From assembly GCA_038380795.1 (NCBI GenBank), contig CM076266.1, forward strand, positions 41,624,425-41,688,424: a DNA stretch of 64,000 bases, read 5' to 3'. This DNA comes from Pyrocephalus nanus. Its lineage: Eukaryota > Chordata > Aves > Passeriformes > Tyrannidae. Positions 50,701 to 62,900 of this stretch are shown here, piece by piece (position 1 is the first letter of the stretch; each line of letters starts with the position of its first letter). Below the pieces are notes generated by a model that saw only the letters and a list, made by a program, of their open reading frames with translations, ran no database searches and was not told the origin of the DNA. The position numbers and the translations under genes were made by a program.

Positions 50701-53700
50701 AAATTCTTTAAAAGCCTCTTTATTGTTATTATTTTGAAAATATTTGGGATGTTATGGTTGATAGTAAAACAGTAAACAGAATCAAAGAAATCATAAGGAG
50801 TAACAGTCACTAGTCCCAAATATTGCAACGTTGCTCTGTCTCTCCATTTGTAACAGAGATAGTCAGTATAAGGCTGGGACTTGGAAAGGTAAAAATTCCT
50901 ATCATTCTTGAAACTCCCAAATATCTTACAAGCTGATATGCAGAAGAGTTTAATCATATAATAACACATGACAAACTAGTGCTGGACATACCAGTATAAA
51001 AATGAAAATGTCTGTATATCTGAAGAGTCATTATAAGTAGCTGATTGTCTGACACATATATAATACTTCTAGAAAAAAATGTTTTGAGTAACACTGAAGT
51101 TAGACAAACATATTTGAGTACTGCACAGTATCCACTATCGACATCTCAAATTATATATTTTTACTGTCTCTGCTGTGCAAATTCCAGTGACAATTCTTTT
51201 GTTACACCTTTGTTATACTATCATAATCACTCCAATTTCAAATGGAAGACAAGAAGAGTACAGAACTGTCTTTGAATGTAATCTGATATCTACTGAGTTA
51301 CTCACTTGCTTCAGGATACTCACATGGGCTAATGTACCTCACACATGAACAGCTGTGCTGTTATTCCTAAACCATGGAAAGACTTTCATACTATATCATT
51401 ACACAGTAACAAATACAATACCCTTGCTCTGGTTTGAAGGTAGCAATAGATAGGGATATAAAATAATTGGAATTTTGTTCAGTTTTGTGATTTCCTAGAC
51501 CTGTCTAGAGCAAACATCCCAGAGCAGGATTCTTCCCTCTCATGTTCTCTGTTGAAGAAAAATGCCAGCACTGCTGAGATCTGCTGTTCCTCCTATAGTT
51601 CTACTTTGCACCCTAAAAATTCTTCCCCCTCAATGGGACAGTGTGGAATGGTAACTGAAAAATTTAGTTCCTTCTAGATACATTTTGCAACATAAGTGAG
51701 AAGTATATATACATGATGGAAAGTATGAGTTGCATCATTTCAGTATTTGACCAAATATCTAGCATGAACGGAAAGCACTAGACATGCCAACTAATTATAC
51801 GGCATATAAAGGCAATAAATGCATTGAATAGTTTTATTGAAGGGCAATAGTACATTTATGCCACTTTCAGATTCCTTTTCTACACTATAGTAAACTTTAG
51901 TAAATAGAAACATTGACAACATGGCAATTCCAGCCAATCCTCAAAAAACCTGTGCAGCTCAGAGGAGCTTAGAAAGCTCACTGTTTGGAAACTCTTAATT
52001 TCTATGCTCTCCTAACACTATGAACAACAATATCCTGGCTTTTGACTAAAATCTTTGGGTGCAGCTGCAATACAGCCAACCACCACTCTCTGCACACTTG
52101 TTTCATTACAGGAGGCTAGAATTACAGAGAAAAGTGGCTGGAGAATTATTACTGTGCCAACTCTTCAGATGCTTATTCTGTTGGTTTGTGTGGGGTTTTT
52201 TTCTAATCTTAGTGCTGCCAGGAAAGCATCTCTTTGCTTAATAAAAGTTGATAGTTTTGGTAATTAAAACCTTGCAATTCTTAAAGACACTATACAAAGC
52301 CAAAAGTTGAATGGTGTTTTCAAACAAAAACCTGAAGAGAAATTGCAGCCTCTGAGAAGGTGTTAGCAAGCACACAAGCTAATCTTACCAGCTGGTAAAT
52401 GTTAAATTCCACTTTAGAAACTAGGCTAATACCCCTTGGAAATGGAAGTGTTTATATATATCCTCCCTTTTGATGAATCCCACATAAAAGGAGATTCAAA
52501 ACTCAAAAAATAAATGCAGCATTTTTTCACTGTACCAACAACCTTCCAATTAAAAAACTATGGTGGCTGTTGAGATCTTTTTAAAATCTTATGTCAAGGG
52601 TATTTGCGGGCGAATTCCTTTTCTTGTGTTTATAGTTTTAAAATCATAGAAGCTTAACAAACTTAAAATTCTTGATTTCCACAAATAGATATATCTAAAA
52701 GACTCAAATCACTTTGCCTTCCCCAATCACACATACAATATGGGACCATTTGCAATCAGGACTTGCTCTAGGAGCAATAGAATAGGTTGGTCCTACAAGC
52801 ACACATTTGAATGCTTCAGATAACAGACTCAGCTGTGCAAATCTAACAGATGTAGGGAGAGGATGCTCATGCTTCTCAATAAGGTTTATACATCTCCAAA
52901 GCAGAACAACTACTGTCTGTGCCAGCATCTGCAATATGGCCCCTTTGCTGGTCAGATGTGGCAGCATCTCTCATAGACAGAGACAACATTTCACTGCAAG
53001 ACTGTATGTTCCCTTCGATCCATTAAAGTCAGGGCAAGTTTCTAAATTTTCCTATCATGAAAATACATTGACAGCTTCACCTGGTGGAGGGAAGGGGGGA
53101 GCAGGTAATGTATATAATGAATACAAATCCAGTTACTGAATTGGATACTCTAATGTATTATCAGAAACAGCTGCACAATAAACTGTGAAGAATAAACCAG
53201 TTCCAAAATAAGTACTTTTGTGCCAGTTTCCTCAGAATTTCCCTCTTATTCAATTATTATTATTGGTATTTGTTCAGAATGTTGCACAACTAAATGTCAT
53301 TTTCAGCTTAATGTTTTTAGAAAACAGTACTGACATGCCCAAGTTAGCACACATAGATAAGGGCATTTAATCCATTGCTAGTTCTGCAGCAGTGGTCAAT
53401 TTTTTTATTTAGTAAGCAAAGATCAGCTCAATTAAAAGAAAGAAATCTCAACACTTATAAAGCAGTAAATTTTCTCCTTCCTCTGCTTTCCCCACTTAAG
53501 TCTATCATCATAATAATAAAACATGCAAAAAAAATATCTAGTTTTGGTTTGGGTTTTTTTTGCCAGTTGAGCACAACTTGACTCCACTCACAGCATGCTG
53601 GAATGACTCCAGTGCTTCCAACATACAGCAGCATTGAATGAACAGAGTCACACTGGAGGCCCTCCTTCTCTGTATCTGAGAAGGGTGTCAAGACAGCACA

Positions 53701-56160
53701 CTTCAGAGCAGGACAGCCAGCTGAAGAGAGTTACTGTCAGATCAAATCAAGCTGAACTGCGTCCTGGCACACAAGTAACTTCACTGCAGTCAAAGGACTG
53801 CACTGCTCACTCAGGACAACCAAAAACCAAATGATTGAGAAAAAAAAAAACAAAACTGATTTTCTCATTCTTTATATTATCCAGGGAAGTAAGATATAGT
53901 AGGTAATTTTCTTCTTGTTGTTTACCCCTGGTCCCCCCCATATACAGAAGCTGATCCTCAGCCAGGCCAAGGTCCAGGCCCACCTTCTTCCCCAGTTTCA
54001 AATCTGCCCTTCAAATATTCCTCTTGTTCTGGACTGCCCCAGTTAGGCCCTTTTTCCTGGGACTTAGCTAACCATTCTCTTCACCCACTCCATGGATTTA
54101 ACACATTTGTGAATACTGCACCAAGTATGGGTTGCTGCTGCTATGTGGCATGGTCACGCACCAGCGAGAGACCAAAGAGTGCCTGGAGAGGTGCCTGGAA
54201 GCAAAGAGCAACTCAGAAAAGGCAGAGTTTCAGAAGAAACCGCACTACAAAGGCATAAATACTGCCTTCATTTCCAAAATATTACAGGAACCAGAGTTTG
54301 TCCATTAAGAATTTGGACACAAAATGGCTAAATACTGCCATCTAAACCAGAACAGTACAGAATGACTCTACCTCAGACACCCACTATGGCTCCAAAACAA
54401 CATGCTACAAAAAGCTTTGGAAGAAGAGTTGCTGGAGAACAGTGTTACAGATTCAGGAACTGGTGGCAGACCTATTTTAGGTTTGGCTGGTTCCTTGGAT
54501 TTTTACAGCAGGTCTCAACCACTTGTTAAATTGAGAAAATACTTAATTCTGTCTAAAGACACAGAAAGTGATAAAACAGGGAGGAAAATGGGAAAAAAAC
54601 AGTTGTACTAACAGAAAAAGCAATCTGCTTAATGAGAGTGACTTTTTTTTCTTATTTTTTGGTGTAAAACAGTCTTTTAGGTCAGAATGAAGAATAAAGT
54701 GAATAAACCAGCTGTTACAAAGATATCTTCATTGCTGAAAATTACTGAGCTTGCTGATGTCTGAGGAAAAGTAAGCTAAGAACCTGAATATCTCAGGAGT
54801 TTTCTACAATAGTATCTCAGCTGTGCACTCTTAACCCAAGGAAAAAAGTGTCCTCTGAAAGGCTGGTTAACCCACTGCAGCTCCTATATTGTTCATCAAG
54901 ACAGTGCAAAGCCTCCTAGTAGCCATAATCCACATTGGAAATATACCAATTTGGAATCTGAACCAAATTAAAAGTAAATCAAGGAATACTATGCTGAGGG
55001 GGTGGAGGGGGAGGAAAACAGGGCGATTGGGAGACACTTCAGTTCATTACCTTCAGTAGCAATACTGCTTAGGAGAGATTTTTTCTTTTCAGCAGCTGCC
55101 AGCTGGAACTGGCCATTTTAAAAGGCTTATTTTAGTGCCTTGAACAGCAAGCTGTGAAGAGCTAAAGAGAAAACAACACCCTTCAGATAGAGGTATTTCT
55201 TTAGCAGAGTCTTACACCATCTACCTTTCGCAAGCAGGAAGCCCACTCTGTCAGCAATAGCAGTTCCACAAATAACCATCAGCTTCTTGCCTCTTTTAAC
55301 CTAATTTTCACTATATTGTTTAGTACAGCTACCACCTGAGAAAAGATATCCAGTGTTTAAAGCCATTAACAAAATGCCACAACCACAGTGGGCTTTGCTT
55401 TCAGCAATGCTAAAGCAAACAAAATTTTATGCATCCCACAGGACATTTTTCCCTGTGCTTGTCACAGAGGTTATATTGTACACATTTCTAAGTATCAGTC
55501 ACAAAAAAACCCAAAAACAAAACATAAAATCCAAAACTTTGTCAGTCCGAGGAATCAAGATCAGCCTTTCAGATTCTTCTAAGTTGTTCTCATAAATCTA
55601 AGTATTTAAAACTGTTTTCATTCTCTCTTTTTAATTTTTTTCTGAATAAAAGATATATGCCTACAACACAATGAGCATTTAGAGTCTTAGTTCCAGTTCA
55701 TTCCAGTATAAGGGAAGTTTGAGTGCAGCATTTTCAAAGATGTTACCTCTAAGTCTTTTCAATTCTTTTATTACCTTAAAATATTTTTCTAAGATTGAAA
55801 CATTTTCTCCCATCTGTCAAAATATTGCCAACAGAATAAAGCTGGTAGTAATTTGTCAAAATATTTAATTGCAAAAATGATCTTAAAATCAAGCCCAACT
55901 CCTTAAGCTCCTAAGAATATGCTGTCAAAGAGACAAAATGTTTTCAGAAGAGTTTGAAGGATTTAGCTATATTCATGATTAAAATGTTTAACCAAACAAC
56001 TAATGCAAGTAGCAAAATATGGACAGTGAAAACTGAGTTTCCATTTTATGTCCAAATCTACAGTTTATCATCTATAACTTAGATAATGAAAATTATAGTG
56101 CTTCAGGGAAACTATATATACTGCTAGGCAGGCTTCCTCTATTCATTTACATCTCCTTAG

Positions 56161-56292
56161 GAAAAAAAAATAAATAAAAAACAAAACATAAAACCAACTT
56201 CAACAACAGAAAACACACACACCAAAAAAAAAACAACCAAACAAAACACCACTATCAACAAAAGAAACAAGAAGTCTCAGAAACCGAAACAA
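56161..56292. repeat. A-rich low-complexity tract
   Basis: About 130 bp dominated by A with scattered C (AAACAAAAC, ACACACACACC, CAACCAAACAAAAC), the same kind as at 13739 and 23301. Confidence 0.85.
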
Positions 56293-57126
56293 TCAAAAAA
56301 CACTTATCCATTAAGATTTTCAACTGCTATCCATCAAAAAAAAGGCAAAAATCAGTACTACACTCTTTCATGACTCTACTTTCATGCTTTTGATATACAT
56401 ATTTTACAAACATAAAACTCTTAAAGAATATTAAGGCTACAAAGTTAGGCATTTTGAAATTAAAAAAACTCTGGATTATAGTTGTCTGACATTTTAATTT
56501 GGCTGCTGTTCTTATATGGATTATGGAAAAATTTTAATTAGTGCTTATATACTACTCTGGATCCTTATAGCAGGGACAAATGTTATTCATTTAACAAAAA
56601 GCTTTTATATATTTCTCCTTTATTCACTGTTAAAGTTTCCAAATTCGGTTTATAGAATATTATCTGCAGCCTCCTTTGAAAACAAAATTATTTACTTCTT
56701 TAGTGAGCTCCCTAAAATGTTCAAGAAAATCACTTTGAAACACATTTTACTTCTTCAACATCCTTCCAATATGAGAGAAACCTTTACACTAAGAAGTGGA
56801 GTGACCACCTTCCTTAGTAGAGCAGTTTTCTCCCAGTCTGGCCTTTTGCAGATAAGTACCACTAGCCCCACTTTCAACACACTGCTATCCTGTGCCAATA
56901 TCCATGCCTAGCCAGTAACTCCACCACCTCCCAAACCTAACAACCCTAATAATCCATCTGGTGTTGCCTCAGTTCCCTATGGATGCTACGTTAGCATGAC
57001 TAGTTTAAAGACCATGTCTTTACCTGCCAGTCTTTCCAGTAGAATTTTACTCAACTTAGGCTATTGCTTCTCCAAATAGCATGTTATTTCTGAAATGGGA
57101 AATACTGTCAAAGTAAAGCAAGGACA

Positions 57127-57169
57127 GGGAAAAGGGAAAGGGAAAAGAGAAAAGGGAAAAGGGAAAGGG
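57127..57169 (+). repeat. Polypurine (GGGAAA/GGGAAAA)n tract
   Basis: Six GGG blocks separated by A3-A4 or by one longer purine spacer form a 43-bp pure-purine stretch. It could form a G-quadruplex or triplex, but it may be a plain simple repeat. Confidence 0.85.
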
Positions 57170-57688
57170 ACCTCAGAACTTGGATTTGCCTCATCACCAT
57201 GATATTGCCTTATGAACTCTTGGCCCTCACCTCAGAGTCTGCCCAACTTGCCTAAAGCAGGGGCTGTGTGGACCTGAGATCCTGCAGGAACTTTTTCACT
57301 TCTGCATGACACTGCAGTGTTGAGAGTTATTCTATCCCATTTAAATGAGTCTAAAAAGCCTTTCCAAGAAATAGAAACTTTCCCATTTTGTTTCATATAT
57401 CTTAAAATTGTATAAAAGTCCTGTATAAGATTTTGAAACACTTTTCCATCTGTATGCCTCATCTGAGTTCACCTCCGAACTAAACTGGAGCTTCAAAAAG
57501 TCCTTGAAGAACTGCTTTTTTGCAAAGAAAACCACAGCCATTCCTTTAAGTTTGGACTTTACAAAAGCTTCTACCGTGTGTCAAGACGGGCAGGGTAGAT
57601 GTAAATGTCATTCCCTGAACCTCCATGGCTTCCAGCCATTTCATACAGTATGAGATTTCCCATATAACCTTTTCTCTTCTTTTTAAAA

Positions 57689-57704
57689 GCTTTTTTTTTT
57701 TTTT
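57689..57704. repeat. Poly-T run
   Basis: About 15 T residues after AAAAGC. A homopolymer only. Confidence 0.8.
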
Positions 57705-58710
57705 TAACTTTCCTTGTATTTTTACTGCTATAGTTACATACTCAGAGTCTTTAACAAGCTTCTGTGAAAGTACCTGAAGGGTAAAGAAATATCTGCCGAG
57801 AAAAAAGGCTGGATTCTCAGGTTTGGCTTGAAGAAACACTAGTGAGAAGACATTATCTCTTTAACTGAGCTGTCAAAAGAAGCTTCTGGATGATACAACT
57901 TACACAGATATTCAGAAATACATCTAACGGTGCATGACTCTACATGCACTGTTCCATACAATCTATGTGCCAGGGGTATGGATTAGTGGTTTTTCTTTCA
58001 CATTCAGGAGGTGTGGGGGAAGGATGTTAATTAAGACAGCCACACAAGGCTTAGGTTATTCATGGCAAATAGGTACCCTGAGAATCACAGAGTGAAAGTA
58101 GTACATGACCAACAGTGTTTTCATTTTCAATAACTGCAGACAGACAGAATCTGTACCACACACTGTAAGATCCACAGAAGCAGGATTTGAACTTTGACCT
58201 GTGGAAGCTGTATTTTAGATTAGCCTTTTCCCAGTATATCACTATAACAGTACAAAAAACGACAAGGATTTTTGCTACCGAAGCGTAATTTGTCTAATAC
58301 AGCAGATTTTGAAAGAGACAATAAAGCTAATGTGCTTTTGCAACTTCCAACAAACGCTATCTTTCTGTTAAACTTGTTCATGCTTACACATTAATTTCTG
58401 AGAATCTTATTTGAGGCAGGAAGAGGAACTGAAGTATAACTGACTGAATCAAAAACATCAATTTCCCTGAAAGCAGTCAGATTTTTAAGCCTCTGGAAAA
58501 GCTGCTTATAGATATGTATTTTATTTAAAAAGAAAAAAAAAAGGCATCTAAGAGGAATGAAACAATGCACAGACTATCTTTTTTTTTTTTTCTCAGCTAT
58601 ATTTAAAAAAAAAGAAACTACTTATGTAGATATTTAAATGTTTTCAAAAATACCTTATATTGAACTGTTCTCAAAAGGGAGACATGTATCTGAACAGCAA
58701 ATTGCCTAAT

Positions 58711-59985
58711 GCAGCCTAAGAGGCTGCTGGCCTTCCTTGCTGCAATGGCACATTGCTAGCTCTTGTCCAGCTTGTCCACCAAGATCTCCAAGATCTTCTG
58801 CAAAGCTGTTTTCCAGCCAATTGGCTCCCCATCAGAATTGGTACATGTGGTTATTCCACACAAGGATGAAGTTCAACAAAGAAAAATGCTGCATAAGATT
58901 CCTCTTTGTCCATTTTTCCAACACGTCAAGGTCCTTAATGAAGCTGTTAATCAGTTCTGGCATTAGTTACCCACCCTGGGGAACTCTGCTAGTTACTGGC
59001 CTCCAGCTGGACCATGGATCGCAGATTACAAAACACCTCAGGCTGGCAGCTCAGCCTGTTTGTACTCCACCTTCCTGTTCACTTATCTATCCATACTTCA
59101 TCCATGGGAATGTTATAGGAGACTGTGCTGAAAAACTGACTGTAGTGTAAATAAACAACATTCTCCACTCTCCCCTGCAGAAGGTTATCAGATTGGTGAA
59201 GCATGTTTCTGCTTTCTAAGTCCACACTGACTACTCCCAATCACCTTCTTTTACCTCATATGTTTGGAAGTGATTCCCTCTATTATTGGGTCACTCACTC
59301 TCCCAAGTGATCAAGTTGAAGATGACCAGACTGTTCCCTGTACTTTCCTCCTTGCCCTTCATGAAGACAGGAATGACATTTTCTTTGTCCCAAATACCAC
59401 AGTCCTTCAAAGATAATCAAGAGTGGCCTTCACAATGGCATTGGTCAGCTCCCTGAATACTCATAGCTGCATTCCATCAGCTCCCATGGACATCTGCGTG
59501 TCCAGTTTGCATTCCTCAATCTTCCTCTACTGAGGGTCAGTCTTCTGTGCTCCAGACAGGTCCCATGGGCCTGATTCCTGAAGGTCAGCAACAACGACAG
59601 GGTGAAGAAGGCATTGAGCATCTCAGTATTCTCCATGTTCCCTGTCACCAGATCACGACATTTTCTGTAGTCTCCCTTTTGTGGCTGATACATTTGCAGA
59701 AGCACTTTTCATTGCTCTTGTTCTTAAACACCTCTAGCCAGGTTCAACTCCAAAGCTTCATCTCTCTAAACCCTGTATCTCCTTGTGCCTAGAGAATCAT
59801 CTGTCCCTGCCATGACTTCCCAAATGCTACCTTTGGATGTCAGATTTGTGTTAGGAGCTCTTTGTTTATCCATACAAGCTCCCATAAGTTTTCCTTTACT
59901 GCCTACAAATCAGGATGGATTGTTCCTCAGCTTGCATCAGGAGATCCTTGAGAAATCAACCAGCTCTTCCTGATCCCTCTTCTCT
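58711..59985 (-). mobile_element. Degenerate CR1 ORF2 (reverse transcriptase) fragment
   Basis: On the minus strand this follows the CR1 ORF2 order. From higher to lower coordinates: the linker before the RT domain, LNAFF (within 59445-59705), a region matching the start of the RT domain, a decayed TVSHNIL-type block near 59120-59140 (plus-strand GGAGACTGTGCTG), SSWRPVTSRVPQG at about 58970-59014 (the conserved RT motif around PQG), then the block after the FADD motif region, ending with antisense CTGGCCTTCCTTGCTGCAA near 58726. Stops and frameshifts break every long frame and the FADD core itself is lost. The fragment is old and inactive. Segment 58866-58894 is inverted relative to the rest. 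Boundaries are approximate; the match fades right of about 59985. Confidence 0.85.
58866..58894 (+). other. Apparent 29-bp micro-inversion inside the CR1
   Basis: Within an otherwise antisense CR1, the plus strand here reads in CR1 sense (ATGAAGTTCAACAAAG, coding MKFNKEKC, a recognisable CR1 ORF2 phrase). Reverse-complementing only these 29 bp restores the expected antisense order from CTTTGTTGAACTTCAT into AAGATTCCTCTTTGTCC. The segment begins ATG and ends CAT, a 3-bp inverted repeat at its borders. Confidence 0.65.
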
Positions 59986-62900
59986 CCAGTTCTGTATCTA
60001 TTTTGATTGTTGTTTAGCTTGCTAACAGGGCTGTGCCTGTGCATGCATCCAGTGCACGTAAGTCCCTAATTCCTTGGGTGGCTCAGGAACTCCCCAGGTA
60101 GTTCTCGACAGGGATGAAATAAAAGGACCTATTTGCAACTCTAGTTGCAAATATGTATTTTGACTAATTGCTAGAGGAGCTTGCCATGTGTGAATTTTGG
60201 ATGATTCTATTAATTCCCCCAGGCAGGTCCTGCTGTGCCTTGACAAACTCATCTGCTTCATCGTGAATGGAGTCTCTAGCCATTTCAGAGAGATGCTCAG
60301 GCAGCTTCTGCAGCAAAATTAACCAAATTTTACACAGATAAGACACTTGCAACTAGTCAGTAAATTGTTCCTCTAGACATAGAAAAGGTCACATACAATA
60401 GTTTTTGTAGTTAAAATTACCTAGGAAATGATTTGAACATAGTTGAAGATACTCTCTAACAATGAATGTGCACGTGCCACAGAGGGCACAAAGACCATGA
60501 GTCAGCTGGGTTGGAAGAATTCAGCAAAACTGTGGTTTGGGGAGTCTAATAGAATCCAGATGAAGACATTTGCAACAACCCACCATTCAGACCAGCAAGT
60601 GATTGGTTTATTCAGATCTGATTGTTGCAGAAATCAGTTATTTCATTTTTATTAAGTTATTAAAAAAAGCCTCCATACAAAGTTCAGGTCTTCATTTCTG
60701 ACAGATATCTGAGTAATTAATTAGCTTACAAAGTAATTGAGGAGCATGCTGTTGTAGTAATCTATCTTGATAATGTTAGCATATTCATTAAAATTATTAA
60801 TTTGGTATCAATCTAACATTTCTTTTACAAATATATTGAAATATTTTGAAATGGCATTATAATAAAAAATGTTGGAATTCCTGTGGGGTGGTTTTTTTGT
60901 TGGTTTGGTTTGGTGGTTTTTGTTTATTTGTTTTTGTTTGGTTTTTTGTTTGTTTGGGTTTTTTTAATCACTGTAATAGCTGCATGGATCCACATTTAAA
61001 AAAATCTCTACCTAATGCATGAAAACAAAAATTTTCTCTGATAAAGCCTGACACTCAGACATTTATTACTGAAGACGATTTTATAAGAGCAAAGATTTAA
61101 TTAGCCAGTCCTTCAGATGTACTTCTAGACCTGGACATCAATTCACATATTCCACTGCTGTTGGTGTGGACTTAGTTAATCTACTAAGGAAAATGCAAAA
61201 TTTTACTAAATGACAAACTATTTTGACAGAGTAACCGTCTTGGAAAATCTCACAAATAGTGACATTATTCAGAATACTTTTGTAATACAAATATGAAGCA
61301 AGTAATACTATTTGAAATGCTTTGGCATTATGCTCATTTACTTCTCCAAATCAGATAAGACTTTTTGTTGCTCACTGCCAGGTTTCTGAACAAACGACAA
61401 TCATTTACAATATCAATTCCCATTAAAGGCAATTAGACTGAGGAAGAAAACATAAGTAGTTGTGCCTGAAGTGGTATTTTTAACTATGGTAAAATGATTA
61501 AGGCAAAGTGAAATGAGAGAAAGGCCATATTTAGGAAAGAGTGTTCCATTCTTTGTCATTACAAAGCAGGGAATAGCTCTATGATGTGAATGACCAAACT
61601 CATAATACTGTTCTGGGATTTCAGAGCAGATAAGAGTGCAGACAAGTAATTGTCAAACACAGATGTCACATATCAAGAAGTATGAATAACTGTAATCCAG
61701 TATTGCATTCCTTATCTATGTTAATACATGAAGGAGAAAGAGGGCAAATAAAAAATAAAAACCTTTCTCTGCAGGCTTCTAGTCTCTTGGTGAGACTAAG
61801 ACAGCTCTCCTAAAGACTGATAATATGAGCCCCAAAATATCTGCCATTTGACTCTGTTCACAGTACCTTTGAGGAAAAAAATGCAAAATATGTCTAAGTT
61901 TGATTTCTATCAACCAACTTTACAAAAACTGAAGGATAGCATCTTCAAAATAACATATAGGGAAGATGATTTAAATTATTTCTTTATCCCCCACAAATAG
62001 ACAGCTAGACCAAAAAGTAAAAATAAATCAACTTTGAATTTTCTGTCTCAATAGTAAAAACATCTACTGCATGCAACACTGAAAATATTTTTTTAACTAT
62101 TACAAAAAAGAATTTATGTCTCATTAAAAGGGCACTTCTTAGCATTAAAATATTTACAGAAAAAAGTTTGTAGGCACCACACTGAATAAGTAAGAAAATA
62201 TAATTAAGCTGATGCTGCAAATAAAAGAAACAGACCTCAGCTGACAGGACACCAACCGAAGACCTGCAGGTGTCCAGGGTTGCACATCAGTTTAACACAG
62301 AGAGCAAAGCACGGGGCTGCCAACAATGCTTTAATCATTCAGCATTCACAGTCGTTACTCACGATTCAGGGAAAATTGGGAACTCATGCTTTGAACAGAT
62401 CAAAGGCTGAAGTGGCAGCATTGTTCTATGAGGGCAGCATTTCATTTTATTACATTAACTTTGCCTCATTCAGTTTTGCCAAGCCTTCACTCTGGTTTAG
62501 ATATTACGCATGTTCATCATCTACTACACCTACACCACATTTTTATACGCATGTCTGGCACCTGAATTCAGAAAGGGGATGGGCAGAATCCCAAACCACT
62601 AAAAATCAGTTTGCACTTTTGTAGCTTCTTAAGCGTCTAAAGCCAAAAAGCCGTGAAGGTTACTTGTAAATACAAAAGGCACCACCAAGAATTTATTACT
62701 TAAAACTTTATCACTTTTTACATGATCCATCAACCAACTGGGATTTATCCAGTCTTAGGCAAATTCTGGTGGCAATAGACAGGTCTCACCCACCAATTCC
62801 AGTCTGTTGGTCCCAGCTGAAGCAGTGAAGCAGTGCAGAAGATACCTTTTTTTTGGATTACTTTTTTTAAAGACATTAGTTATTCCTCTTGTCAGCCCTG

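Larger units (their letters stand above)
41109..58710. other. Long noncoding stretch
   Basis: About 17.6 kb without a supportable exon or named transposon. It contains purine-rich and A-rich tracts and several stretches with the texture of conserved noncoding elements (annotated separately). The longest frame in the window, 209 codons at 50340-50969 on the minus strand, reads a poly-A/CCA tract as Phe and Trp runs and is not considered a gene. Confidence 0.5.

Noticed and set aside
50340..50969. 209-codon minus-strand frame, the longest in the window
   Set aside because: It reads through a poly-A and CCA tract as runs of Phe and Trp, has no recognisable domain and has AT-rich chance composition.
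51425..51660. Segment opening TTGCTCTGGTTTGAAGGTAG that resembles a bird LTR start
   Set aside because: I could not place its 3' end or a flanking duplication and could not confirm a family by eye.
58737..59150. 137-codon plus-strand frame
   Set aside because: It is antisense to a decayed CR1 ORF2. The CR1-like MKFNKEKC in it comes from the small inverted block.
60022..60352. Two overlapping minus-strand frames next to the CR1 ORF2 fragment
   Set aside because: They do not follow the CR1 ORF2 order that ends near 59985, and they match no family that I recognise.
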